A stretch of 64,000 bases of DNA, taken from assembly GCA_963677355.2 (NCBI GenBank), contig CAXXXQ010000002.1, positions 372,001 to 436,000 of the forward strand. The letters run 5' to 3'. The notes under the pieces were generated by a model that saw only the letters and a program-made list of their open reading frames with translations, did no database searches and was not told the origin of the DNA. A program made the position numbers and the translations under genes. This DNA is from Thiomicrorhabdus sp963677355. Its GTDB lineage: Bacteria > Pseudomonadota > Gammaproteobacteria > Thiomicrospirales > Thiomicrospiraceae. Position 1 is the stretch's first letter, and each line of letters begins with the position of its first letter. Positions 16,374-24,610 of this stretch are shown here, one piece after another.

Positions 16374-18287
16374 ATGTCTTTAAATCGCCGCGAATTTCTA
16401 CACGTAATGTCTATGGCTGCAGCTGCAGGGATGTTACCTGGTACTGCTAAAGCAATGTCTGGTGGTGCTGATAAAGCAGCCGCTGCTAAAGCAAGCATGG
16501 AAATCTACAACAAGCCAATGAACGGTAAAGTGCGTCTATTGCATATTACTGATACTCACGCTCAGTTAAAGCCGATCTATTTCCGTGAGCCTAACGTTAA
16601 CTTGGGTACTGGTCCAGCTTTCGGTAAGCTTCCTCACGTTGTCGGTACTAAGCTACTTAAAGAACTAGGTCTTGAAGAAGGTACGCCGCTTGCGCACGCA
16701 TTCTCTTACCTAAACTTCCAAGACGCTTCTGAACAGTACGGTAAAGTGGGTGGTTTCGCTCACCTTAAGACGCTTCTAGATCGTCTACGTGATCAAGCTG
16801 GTGGTGCTCAAAATACAATCACTATGGATGGTGGTGACCTTTGGCACGGTTCTGGTACGGCTCTATGGACTCGTGGTGCAGACATGGTTGAAGCGTCTAA
16901 CCTTATCGGTGTAGACATCATGACTGGTCACTGGGAGTTCACTTATAAAGAAGAAGAAGTTCTTAAGAACTTGAACAACTTCAAAGGTGAATTCTTGGCG
17001 CAAAACATCCGTATCAAAGAAGACTCTCTATTCGGTGACGCATACCGTGAAATGGTTGATGCAAACAACGGTGTTGGTCTGTTCGACGAAGATGAAGCTC
17101 GTGCATTCAAACCATATACAATCAAAGTTGTGAACGGTGAGCGCGTTGCGGTTGTTGGTCAGGCGTTCCCTCGTACAGCTAATGCTAACCCACAGTCAAA
17201 CTTCCCGGATTGGTCTTTCGGTCTTCGTGAAGATGCGCTACAAGAATTGGTAGACGGCATCATCGCTGATGAAAAACCAGCTGCGATCGTAATGATCTCT
17301 CACAACGGTATGGATGTTGATATCAAGATGGCTTCTCGCGTTTCTGGTATCGATGCAATCTTCGGTGGTCACACTCACGATGGTATTCCTAAGACAACTC
17401 CTGTTAAGCGTCCTGACGGTGGTGTATGTCACGTTACTAACGCTGGTTCTAACGGTAAATTCGTTGGTTGTATGGACCTTGACATCAAAGACGGTAAGCT
17501 TCGTGGTGTTGATTACTCACTTCTTCCAGTATTCTCTAACGTTCTTGACGCGGATGCTGGTGTTCAGAAGTTCATCGATGATCTTTACAACACTAAGTAC
17601 GATGAAAACATCATCGAATCTCGTCGTGAAGATGCTTACACTAACAAAGATCGTCTAGGTAAAACTTACGGTGAAATCCTAGGTGAAGAACTAGCGGTAG
17701 CGGAAGATACTCTATACCGTCGTGGTAACTTCATGGGTACTTGGGACCAGATCATCGTAAACTCTCTACGTGAAGAGCACGATGCGCAAATCGCGATGTC
17801 TGCTGGTGTTCGTTGGGGTACTTCTGTACTAGCTGGCGAAACCATCACGATGGAACGCGTTATGGACGAAACTTCTATGACTTACGGTGAAACTTACAAG
17901 TCAGAAGTTACTGGTGCACAAATGAAAGATATCCTAGAAGGTATCTGTGAAAACCTATTCCAAAAAGACCCATACCTACAGTCTGGTGGTGATATGGTTC
18001 GTTTGGGTGGTATGGACTACACTTGTGAGCCAAACGCGACTCTAGGTAACCGTATCTCTGACATGCGTTTGGATGACGGTACGCCTCTAGAAGCTAATAA
18101 AACTTATTCTGTTGCTGGTTGGGCGCAGGTTGAAGCTATCGGTGACGGTCGCCTAATGTGGGACGTTGCTGCGGATTACCTACGTAACCACAAAAACGAC
18201 ATGAAGCTTAAGAAAGTTAACCATCCTAAGCTTAAAGGTGTTAAAAACAACCCAGGTATCGAATCATACCCAGGTGAAATGGCTTAA
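16374..18287 (+). CDS. soxB: Thiosulfohydrolase SoxB
   Basis: Periplasmic dimanganese hydrolase that releases sulfate from the cysteine-S-sulfonate carried by SoxY. ATG at 16374, with GGAGAG 5 nt before, gives 637 residues starting with a Tat signal (NRREFLHVMSMAAAAGMLPG...AKA). The 5'-nucleotidase-like metallophosphoesterase motifs are present: HITDTHAQLKPIYFREP, MDGGDLWHGSGTALWTRG, GHWEFTY, MISHNGMDVD and GGHTHDGIP. The C-terminal domain (~440-600) contains VNSLREEHDAQIAMSAGVRWG. Codon use is extreme (CTA/CTT Leu, CGT Arg), a sign of high expression. No other sox gene is in the window; scattered sox genes are known for this bacterial group. Confidence 0.97.
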   Translation: MSLNRREFLHVMSMAAAAGMLPGTAKAMSGGADKAAAAKASMEIYNKPMNGKVRLLHITDTHAQLKPIYFREPNVNLGTGPAFGKLPHVVGTKLLKELGLEEGTPLAHAFSYLNFQDASEQYGKVGGFAHLKTLLDRLRDQAGGAQNTITMDGGDLWHGSGTALWTRGADMVEASNLIGVDIMTGHWEFTYKEEEVLKNLNNFKGEFLAQNIRIKEDSLFGDAYREMVDANNGVGLFDEDEARAFKPYTIKVVNGERVAVVGQAFPRTANANPQSNFPDWSFGLREDALQELVDGIIADEKPAAIVMISHNGMDVDIKMASRVSGIDAIFGGHTHDGIPKTTPVKRPDGGVCHVTNAGSNGKFVGCMDLDIKDGKLRGVDYSLLPVFSNVLDADAGVQKFIDDLYNTKYDENIIESRREDAYTNKDRLGKTYGEILGEELAVAEDTLYRRGNFMGTWDQIIVNSLREEHDAQIAMSAGVRWGTSVLAGETITMERVMDETSMTYGETYKSEVTGAQMKDILEGICENLFQKDPYLQSGGDMVRLGGMDYTCEPNATLGNRISDMRLDDGTPLEANKTYSVAGWAQVEAIGDGRLMWDVAADYLRNHKNDMKLKKVNHPKLKGVKNNPGIESYPGEMA

Positions 18288-18315
18288 TCCTCGATTAAGT
18301 TCTAACACTCAAAAG

Positions 18316-18349
18316 AACCCGGCCCAGTTTTACTGCTCCGGGTTTTTTT
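18316..18349 (+). terminator. Terminator after soxB
   Basis: AACCCGG and CCGGGTT stem arms (18316-18322 and 18338-18344) with a 15-nt loop, followed by a run of seven T. Confidence 0.8.
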
Positions 18350-18451
18350 ATGTCTAATTAAAACCAAATAATTCATAATCAACTGGTTTTTAATAAGCTT
18401 CACAATTTACTATAGTGAAGTATTTATATTGAGTTCGAGACGAGATTTATT

Positions 18452-19060
18452 GTGATTCGACATCTTGGTTTATTTCCTTTTATTTTACTGCTACCGATTT
18501 TGTTATTAGTTGCCGGTTGCAGTAATTTGTCGATAAATGATAATTGGAATCCTTACTATGCGTCGTTTGCCCAGAACCAAGTGCCGGTCTGTTATGGCTA
18601 TGGGTGTAAGCGCCAGAGTCAGATTTCTTTGACGGATCAAGAGTGGGCCGGTATTGAACAATTGTTTGCGCAAGGGTCGGCAAGTGCTGAAGCGGAACGC
18701 GTTGCTATTGCGGAGGCAATTGCGCAGATGGAGACTTTAGTCGGGCAACGTACCGGAACCTGGAAGGATAAAGCGAAAAATTCGGGGATGGGGCAAGCAG
18801 GACAGATGGACTGTATCGATGAGTCGACCAATACGACTGCTTATTTGCGTTTGTTTGCCTATAAAGGTTGGCTTAAATGGCATCAGGTTGAAGCGCGCAC
18901 GATGCGCAGCTATATATTGGTAGATGTGCATTGGACAGCCGTAATCAAGGACATTCAAAGCCAGCAGCTATATGCGGTAGATTCTTGGTTTCGGGACAAT
19001 GGCCGTCCGCCGCTGATTATGCGCTTGCAAGCGTGGCTGGCAAGAATGGAAGAGCCTTAG
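18452..19060 (+). CDS. Putative lipoprotein of unknown function
   Basis: 202 residues from a GTG start. A hydrophobic signal (FPFILLLPILLLVAGC) ends in a clear lipobox VAGC at about residue 22, so an envelope lipoprotein is predicted. The mature part has a Cys-rich CYGYGCKRQ segment and a conserved-looking block QMDCIDESTNTTAYLRLFAYKGWLKWHQVE that I have an impression of in other proteobacterial hypothetical proteins but cannot name. WTAVIKD and YAVDSWFRDNG further on suggest a compact globular domain. The Shine-Dalgarno is weak. It is preceded by the soxB terminator, so it is probably an independent transcript. Confidence 0.75.
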   Translation: MIRHLGLFPFILLLPILLLVAGCSNLSINDNWNPYYASFAQNQVPVCYGYGCKRQSQISLTDQEWAGIEQLFAQGSASAEAERVAIAEAIAQMETLVGQRTGTWKDKAKNSGMGQAGQMDCIDESTNTTAYLRLFAYKGWLKWHQVEARTMRSYILVDVHWTAVIKDIQSQQLYAVDSWFRDNGRPPLIMRLQAWLARMEEP

Positions 19061-19234
19061 TTGATATACAGTTTGGCTGCCGGACAGGTAAGTTGGTCGG
19101 TTTGCATGACATAGGCTCAGCTTTTATAAACTGCAGATTTGAGATGGTTAAACAGCCATTATCAATATCCAACTATATGTTTTAATATCAAAACCCTATC
19201 TTTCTGCTTCTGTAGCGAACCCCAGGCGGTTAAT

Positions 19235-19951
19235 ATGATTGTTATCTCCTCAGAAAAACCGGAACAGTTTTATGCCCGTTTCGCCGGTCTTTTGTATCTG
19301 GTAATCATTTTTTGCGGGATTTCCAGTGAGCTATTTATTCGTTCCAATCTTATTGTTTCCGGAGATGCGAATCTAACCGCGGCAAATATATTGGCTTCGC
19401 AAGGACTGTTTCGATTCGGTTTTGTTTTAGATTCAATCATGCTGCTCAGTGATGTGGCGATTGCGGTGTTGTTTTTTCTGCTATTTCGTCCAGTCAATCA
19501 GAGTCTGGCATTAACGGCTATGGTTTTCAGACTGGCTCAAGCAGCTATTCTGGCTTTCAATCTACTTAATTATTATGCCGCTAATTTGGTGTTAAATATG
19601 GGCAGCGGGGCGATAGGGTTGAACGCAGCACAATCCAATGAGTTGGCATTACTGTTTCTTAATATTCACGCTTACGGTTATGATCTTGGTTTGCTATTCT
19701 TTGCGGTCTCAAATCTGATTTTAGGTTATCTGATCATCCAGTCGGCTTTGGTGCCGAAATGGATCGGCTGGGGATTGTTGGCCGCGGCGGTCGTTTATCT
19801 GATTGGCAGTTATGTCCGTTTTCTGTTTCCCGAGCAATACAGATTGCTTGAAACGCTATATATTATTCCTTTTGTAGTAGAACTATCGTTTTGTCTTTAC
19901 TTGCTGATTAAGGGCGTCAAACATCAACCGGAATTAACGGCACGAACATGA
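19235..19951 (+). CDS. DUF4386-type integral membrane protein
   Basis: 238 residues from the ATG at 19235, which is preceded by AGGCGG at ~6 nt; an upstream in-frame start would add a non-hydrophobic, poorly coded extension. About six transmembrane helices are visible (LLYLVIIFCGISSELFI; FVLDSIMLLSDVAIAVLFFLLF; LALTAMVFRLAQAAILAFNLL; DLGLLFFAVSNLILGYLII; IGWGLLAAAVVYLIGSYV; IIPFVVELSFCLYLLI). The opening ARFAGLLYLVII and the overall layout match DUF4386, a family without known function. It overlaps the next start by 4 bases, implying coupling to the transglutaminase-like gene. Confidence 0.8.
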   Translation: MIVISSEKPEQFYARFAGLLYLVIIFCGISSELFIRSNLIVSGDANLTAANILASQGLFRFGFVLDSIMLLSDVAIAVLFFLLFRPVNQSLALTAMVFRLAQAAILAFNLLNYYAANLVLNMGSGAIGLNAAQSNELALLFLNIHAYGYDLGLLFFAVSNLILGYLIIQSALVPKWIGWGLLAAAVVYLIGSYVRFLFPEQYRLLETLYIIPFVVELSFCLYLLIKGVKHQPELTART

Positions 19952-20538
19952 ATCAGTTTTTGGAGCATTCAAAATATATCGATTGGCAAACGCCCGAGGT
20001 GTTAGCTTTGGCCGCTAAGCTGGCGGAAGAGGGGCGGGATGAAAAAGAGGTTGCTCAAGCCTGTTTTGAGTGGGTGCGTGATGAAATTAAACATAGTGTA
20101 GACTTTAAGTTGAACCCGGTGACCTGTAAGGCGTCCGAAGTGCTCAAGCACGGCACGGGTTACTGTTATGCTAAAAGTCACCTGTTAGCCGCCTTGTTGA
20201 GGGCGAACGGCATTCCTGCTGCCCTCTGTTATCAACGCTTAAGTGTCGGAGACGGCGAGGCACCTTATTGTCTGCACGGTTTAAATGCGCTTTACCTGAA
20301 GGACTATGGTTGGTATCGGGTCGATGCAAGAGGCAATAAAGCCGGTGTCGACGCCCAATTTTGCCCACCTGAAGAAAAGTTGGCTTTTCATTTAGCTGAT
20401 GAAAATGAATTTGATGTGCCCGGACGGTTTTCTGAGCCTCTGCCGGAAGTGGTGGATGTCCTCGAGAGCTATTTTACTTATAATGAGGTTTTATCAAATT
20501 TACCCGATATCCGCTCTGTAGACAGATTAGACAACTGA
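19948..20538 (+). CDS. Transglutaminase-like cysteine protease family protein
   Basis: 196-residue soluble protein with the transglutaminase-like core. The catalytic triad can be placed at Cys73 (HGTGYCYAKSHLLAALLRANGIPA), His110 (CLHGLNALYL) and Asp126 (WYRVDARGN). The preceding helix ACFEWVRDEIKHS is also typical. No signal peptide is seen, so it is cytosolic. Bacterial members act as peptidases or amidases on unknown substrates. Its ATG overlaps the end of the DUF4386 gene (ATGA), so the two form an operon; an intrinsic terminator follows. Confidence 0.85.
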   Translation: MNQFLEHSKYIDWQTPEVLALAAKLAEEGRDEKEVAQACFEWVRDEIKHSVDFKLNPVTCKASEVLKHGTGYCYAKSHLLAALLRANGIPAALCYQRLSVGDGEAPYCLHGLNALYLKDYGWYRVDARGNKAGVDAQFCPPEEKLAFHLADENEFDVPGRFSEPLPEVVDVLESYFTYNEVLSNLPDIRSVDRLDN

Positions 20539-20540
20539 TA

Positions 20541-20567
20541 AAAAACCGCCAATAAGGCGGTTTTTTT
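20541..20567. terminator. Bidirectional terminator
   Basis: AAAAACCGCC-AATAA-GGCGGTTTTTTT between the plus-strand transglutaminase-like gene and the minus-strand membrane protein gene. Confidence 0.85.
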
Positions 20568-20580
20568 GTGATGTATAAAG

Positions 20581-21822
20581 TTAACTTGTTGTTAAGTGAT
20601 GTTGTACTTCTTCATTTCTCCAGCATTGAATATTCCCTTTAATAATCATGCGGTAAATCAACGCAATGACGCTTAATAGTGTTACCGATAGCAGTAGGGT
20701 TTCAATACCGATCAAAAGATAAAGTACCATGCCGGTTTTAGCGACGATACCAAGCTTGATTGCGGTCATGGTAAATAGAGCGGTAATGACATAACTAGAA
20801 ACCAACATACAGATCAAGCCTAAAGAGAACACCATCGGTCTTTCGGCATTGAAAATATGGGCAAAAAATCCGCGTCGCCATAATAAGAATAGGACCGTAA
20901 TGGCGATAGGTACTGTGAAAGCGGCTCCCCAAGTAATCATGTTTTTGGTCGCTAATTCAAACTCAGAAAAATGTTGTCCGTAATTGAGATAGTTTCGCAC
21001 ACTGGTAATGAGCCAGACATTAAATGTCGTGACCGCGGTTCCAAAGTTCATTAATTGTGACCAGTTTGTTGCTTGATCGGATTCATTGACAAATCCATCC
21101 GTTTTCGCAAAAACTGCTTTGAGGTCCTGTTTAAAAGTCTGCCATTTACTTAACCATACTCCTATGGATAGCAGCATAAAGCCTAAGGATAAAATAATGG
21201 ATGGGGTAACGACTGCATCATAACTTCCCATCGCCCCCGGTCCGGCAAGGTTAAGCCCCATAAACCCCAGCGCGAATGGCACAACCATTGAAGATTGTTC
21301 GGGTTGGTCGGTGCTTTTTTTGGCTTTAAGATACCAGAGGTACTGGAATAGAGCCATAAAAGCAATAATGCCGTTATAGGTTAACCAGAAAGGCCAGATA
21401 ATATCATCGGCACTTTTATTCAACTCAAAAAACATAATGGTGGCAAAGCTGGTGACATTTCCAAACATCGCCAAGGTTAAAGAGACGCCGAACCAACCGG
21501 CTGTTTCCATACTGTTTTTGTCTGATATCTGATGGGCTCCGGCTTTTAAGAATTGAACGGATTTATAAAGGAAGTAGGGGATTAATAATGTGGCAAGAGC
21601 GAGCAAGAACCAAAATAGCCACCAAGTAATATTGATGCCTAAAGCGGCCAAGGTTCCGGATTGATAAATGAATGCATCAATTTGCGAGACGGACGGTAAA
21701 AAATGTCCTTTATCCGGCACAAATATATTCAGAATAAAAACCAGCATAATGCCGGTACCCATAATGCCTAATGGCAGCAGCCAGTGACGCGGATGCCACT
21801 TTTGCAAAAATAGTTGATTCAT
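20581..21822 (-). CDS. Polytopic inner-membrane protein of unknown function
   Basis: 413 residues with roughly ten hydrophobic segments. The first is LLPLGIMGTGIMLVFILNIFV, then a long pair GINITWWLFWFLLALATLLIPYFL, and the last YLLIGIETLLLSVTLLSVIALIYRMI. A glycine-rich loop GLNLAGPGAMGSYDAVVTPSI between segments could be a re-entrant or ligand-binding element. I do not recognise the family; a transporter or sensor are both possible. The gene stands alone, with an AT-rich upstream region (TATATATATA around 21853) likely holding its promoter. Confidence 0.7.
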   Translation of the reverse strand: MNQLFLQKWHPRHWLLPLGIMGTGIMLVFILNIFVPDKGHFLPSVSQIDAFIYQSGTLAALGINITWWLFWFLLALATLLIPYFLYKSVQFLKAGAHQISDKNSMETAGWFGVSLTLAMFGNVTSFATIMFFELNKSADDIIWPFWLTYNGIIAFMALFQYLWYLKAKKSTDQPEQSSMVVPFALGFMGLNLAGPGAMGSYDAVVTPSIILSLGFMLLSIGVWLSKWQTFKQDLKAVFAKTDGFVNESDQATNWSQLMNFGTAVTTFNVWLITSVRNYLNYGQHFSEFELATKNMITWGAAFTVPIAITVLFLLWRRGFFAHIFNAERPMVFSLGLICMLVSSYVITALFTMTAIKLGIVAKTGMVLYLLIGIETLLLSVTLLSVIALIYRMIIKGNIQCWRNEEVQHHLTTS

Positions 21823-21969
21823 AATGCTTACCCTTTTGATAACTTAAAATTATATATATATAAGTAAAGCTAATATATTAGGGTAAAAGTACGCATCAAA
21901 ATAGAGGCGAAGAATGCTTTCAAGGGTTTAGTAATGATTGTTTTTCAAGAAACCATTGATAGGTGAGGG

Positions 21970-22401
21970 TTAGCTCATCATTTTCATCAAATCTTTGATG
22001 CGGTAGATTCGACCGGCACCGCCCCAGTTGCCGTCAGGTACTTCCTCTATCATGACCCAGACCCGCGCTGCATTGAGGAGGTTGTGATCGGTACCTTCCA
22101 TATTCAGTACCAGTTCGGTTAATTCGTGGGTCAACTGCTCTTTTTTATCGGCGGTCATGGTGCCCTGAAAGACTTTGACGTCAAGGCGGTAATGGGGTTT
22201 GTCAACCTGATGGCCAGCCATATAAAAATCGGTTTTGGCAAACTCCACGATCTGTACCCAACTCAAATTTTGCGCTTTGGGGTTTTGTTCCATGCCTTCG
22301 ATTTTCAAAAGCGTATTGGTCGCAGTCTGGGCAAACTGCTGCTTTTGGGTTTCTGAGAAAACGGATTCGGGAATGTGCGCGATGATCAGTGGCATGGTCA
22401 A
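21970..22401 (-). CDS. Tautomerase-superfamily protein
   Basis: 143 residues in a 4-oxalocrotonate tautomerase/MIF-like fold, of the length of cis-CaaD or MSAD-type members. The segment PLIIAHIPESVFSETQKQQFAQTATNTLLK resembles a first beta-alpha unit, and a second unit starts near DVKVFQGTMTADKKEQLTHELTELV. Tautomerases use an N-terminal proline exposed after Met removal. Two ATGs are possible: 22401 gives M-T-M-P and is better spaced from GAGG (7 nt), while 22395 gives M-P and would produce a catalytic Pro1. Function depends on which is used; the substrate is unknown. Confidence 0.7.
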   Translation of the reverse strand: MTMPLIIAHIPESVFSETQKQQFAQTATNTLLKIEGMEQNPKAQNLSWVQIVEFAKTDFYMAGHQVDKPHYRLDVKVFQGTMTADKKEQLTHELTELVLNMEGTDHNLLNAARVWVMIEEVPDGNWGGAGRIYRIKDLMKMMS

Positions 22402-22538
22402 GCCTCGTTGTTACAATTGGTCATTCTATTGTAGTGGGTTTGAGGTCTTAAGTATCTGAAAAATTTATAACTTTGATGTCGATATTTTAAGCTTAAAAGT
22501 AATTAAGTCGGGTGATAAGAGGCTGACGCTCAAAAGCT

Positions 22539-23042
22539 TTAAGAGCAGAGTTTACGGTTGATTTTATGCACGGCTATGCGATGACCATTGGTATCTTCAT
22601 ATTGAATCACGACATTCTCGGCAAGGCCGGCGGCTTGTATTTCAAAAAAGGTACCAGCGTTGCAGTAGTTTTCCAAAATATGCAAAGTCAGGCTGTTTTG
22701 AAAGTTGACGCCGTTGACCCGACTGCCGGATTCGGCAAGGTCGTCAATCAATTCGCTATAACTCAATAGCGGGTTATGAATGACTTGAATAATAATTTGC
22801 CGGTTTTTCTGATAGGTTGAAAGGTGTTTGATACTGTGAAAAATTCCGGTATCCAAATTGGATTTTAAAGTGGTATTGAGTTTATTGATAAATTCGTAAC
22901 GGCTTTGAAAAGCATCGTCTTTACTGATTTCTTGATTATTTTTAGCCTGCAAAGTTGAAAATGAGGCACTCGCGAGGTAAAAGGCGATGGCGGCAATAGT
23001 TATATTGAATCGGATTTTCAAATGATTGGCCCAACAAGTCAT
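22539..23042 (-). CDS. Secreted hypothetical protein
   Basis: 167 residues with a likely Sec signal peptide (basic start, hydrophobic NITIAAIAFYLASASF, cleavage near LQA). The rest is soluble. The C-terminal part LTLHILENYCNAGTF...VVIQYEDTNGHRIAVHKINRKLC has two cysteines that could pair in the periplasm. Family not recognised. No Shine-Dalgarno is seen; instead TATAAT lies about 13 nt before the ATG, so the start could be elsewhere or the transcript leaderless. A single gene on the minus strand, 135 bp below the DsrE-like gene. Confidence 0.6.
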   Translation of the reverse strand: MTCWANHLKIRFNITIAAIAFYLASASFSTLQAKNNQEISKDDAFQSRYEFINKLNTTLKSNLDTGIFHSIKHLSTYQKNRQIIIQVIHNPLLSYSELIDDLAESGSRVNGVNFQNSLTLHILENYCNAGTFFEIQAAGLAENVVIQYEDTNGHRIAVHKINRKLCS

Positions 23043-23176
23043 GTTTAGGAAATTATAAGGGGCTTGAGAAGAAGCGCAAGGCTAAGAGGGAATAAAGATC
23101 GAAACAGAAGCTGAAAGTGGTTAGGTTGAGAAAAGAGCTATGCGGCGGAATAGTCGCCGCATAGTCATGCAAGATG

Positions 23177-23662
23177 TTATTGAACCTTCAGATAGGCATA
23201 CCCTTCACTTTGTAAAATGGCGATTTTAGCCACGCCGGATGGTGCGAATTGAATGCCTTTATAGACTTTGTCTTGAGGCAAGCCGACTTCATCACGGGTT
23301 TTGTCACACAGGTGAACCTTAACGCCACGCACATTAATCAAGGCATCCAAGCGTCCCTTAAATTCATCACGACGGTCGAGTAGGGCTTTATCGTGCTCAT
23401 AAGGTGTACCCTTAAGGGCGTCGTCGGTGGTGAAACGTAGGCCGTATCCGACAAATACCAAATGTACTTCCGGCTCCATTAACTCGGATTCATAGAAGTT
23501 CATGATATTGTTAATGGAGGTTAAGGTTGCCGAATAACGGGTAGGGTCCTTAAAATCCACGTGATAAACCACCTTGGCACCATCGTCCGCAGCCTGCGCG
23601 GTGGTGAACAAAGCTGCTACTAAAAATAAGCTGGTGAAAAGCTTGGTAAATAGAGATTTCAT
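23177..23662 (-). CDS. Periplasmic DsrE/DsrF-like family protein
   Basis: 161 residues. The start at 23662 is supported by GGAGGAG 6 nt upstream. A Sec signal peptide (KLFTSLFLVAALFTTAQA) precedes a DsrE-fold domain: VVYHVDFKDPTRYSATLTSINNIMNFYES, then VHLVFVGYGLRFTT, then a cysteine in VKVHLCDKTRDEVGL. DsrE-like proteins are small alpha/beta proteins, some of which carry sulfur on a conserved cysteine. Secreted members are common in sulfur oxidisers but without assigned function. It lies 32 bp after the PAS/GGDEF gene and is probably in the ettA operon. Confidence 0.82.
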   Translation of the reverse strand: MKSLFTKLFTSLFLVAALFTTAQAADDGAKVVYHVDFKDPTRYSATLTSINNIMNFYESELMEPEVHLVFVGYGLRFTTDDALKGTPYEHDKALLDRRDEFKGRLDALINVRGVKVHLCDKTRDEVGLPQDKVYKGIQFAPSGVAKIAILQSEGYAYLKVQ

Positions 23663-23694
23663 CACTTACTCCTCCATTGAAGTCGTTCTGATCG

Positions 23695-24606
23695 TTATAA
23701 AATGCGGGTGATTTCGCGCGTGCCTTCCAAAGCTTGAATCGCTTCATTAACACGTTTAAACAGGATTTGGCTGTCTTCAGCCTTGTCGCGTAATTCGGTC
23801 ACACCGGCATGGCTAGTCAGGCAGGTTGTGGTACCGTCTTCCAGCTTAATGGTTTGTGCCGAAATGGTTTCCTGAGCCAGTTTAGCGATACGGAATGCAT
23901 CCACGGCACGAATCTCCGGTAAAACCGCCATAAACTGGTCACAGCTCATACGGCCGATATAACCCAAATCTTTGATGACGTTCTTGATTGCGTGTGCCGC
24001 CGTTAGAATCGCCTGATCTCCGGCTTCATGCCCAAAACCATCGGTAATGCGTTTAAAGCAATCCAGATTGATTTTAATCATGGACAGCGATTGACTGTTT
24101 AATCTGGCTTTATTCAACTCTTCATCAACCAGTCCCAAGAAGAAGTCACGGTTATATAGATTGGTTAGCGGGTCGTTAGAAGAGAGATGCTCAATCTGTT
24201 CTTCCATGTGCTTACGGCTGGTGATATTGATCGCCAACCAGATAACTGCCGGTTGCTCGTAAGTTCCCTCTTTAACTGGGTAAACACGTGCTTCATACCA
24301 TTGGCCGCCAGCAGGTCCGGCTTCAACACCGGAGACTTCGTCATTGGCAAGTTGGTATTCGATCTCTTGTAACTGACCGGATGCAATCGCACGCTGTACG
24401 ACTTTCAGAAAACGTTTGGCCATCTGCTCTGGCAGGACTTCATCGTATTTTTTGCCGATTAAGCTGGAACCATCTGCATACAGGCTGCGTTCGGTTCCAC
24501 CAACGATATCTAAATAAGTGCCGTCTTGACCCATGATGAAAATGGGATCAGGCATGGCGTTGGCAATGGCTTCCAGATGGGAAGCATTGGTAAGCATTTC
24601 AGTCAT
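23695..24606 (-). CDS. PAS domain protein with degenerate GGDEF domain
   Basis: 303 residues from the ATG at 24606, which has AGGA 8 nt upstream and sits 4 nt after the ettA stop. The PAS domain is at ~10-130 (LEAIANAMPDPIFIMGQDGTYLDIVGG; a PAC-like tail IWLAINITSRKHMEEQIEHL). The GGDEF-type domain is at ~140-290 (SSNDPLTNLYNRDFFLGLVDEEL; GHEAGDQAILTAAHAI). The active-site signature GG(D/E)EF is replaced by S-C-D-Q-F (GRMSCDQF), so diguanylate cyclase activity is not expected; a sensory or GTP-binding role is more likely. No membrane segment. Directly downstream of ettA. Confidence 0.88.
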   Translation of the reverse strand: MTEMLTNASHLEAIANAMPDPIFIMGQDGTYLDIVGGTERSLYADGSSLIGKKYDEVLPEQMAKRFLKVVQRAIASGQLQEIEYQLANDEVSGVEAGPAGGQWYEARVYPVKEGTYEQPAVIWLAINITSRKHMEEQIEHLSSNDPLTNLYNRDFFLGLVDEELNKARLNSQSLSMIKINLDCFKRITDGFGHEAGDQAILTAAHAIKNVIKDLGYIGRMSCDQFMAVLPEIRAVDAFRIAKLAQETISAQTIKLEDGTTTCLTSHAGVTELRDKAEDSQILFKRVNEAIQALEGTREITRIL

Positions 24607-24610
24607 CGAT

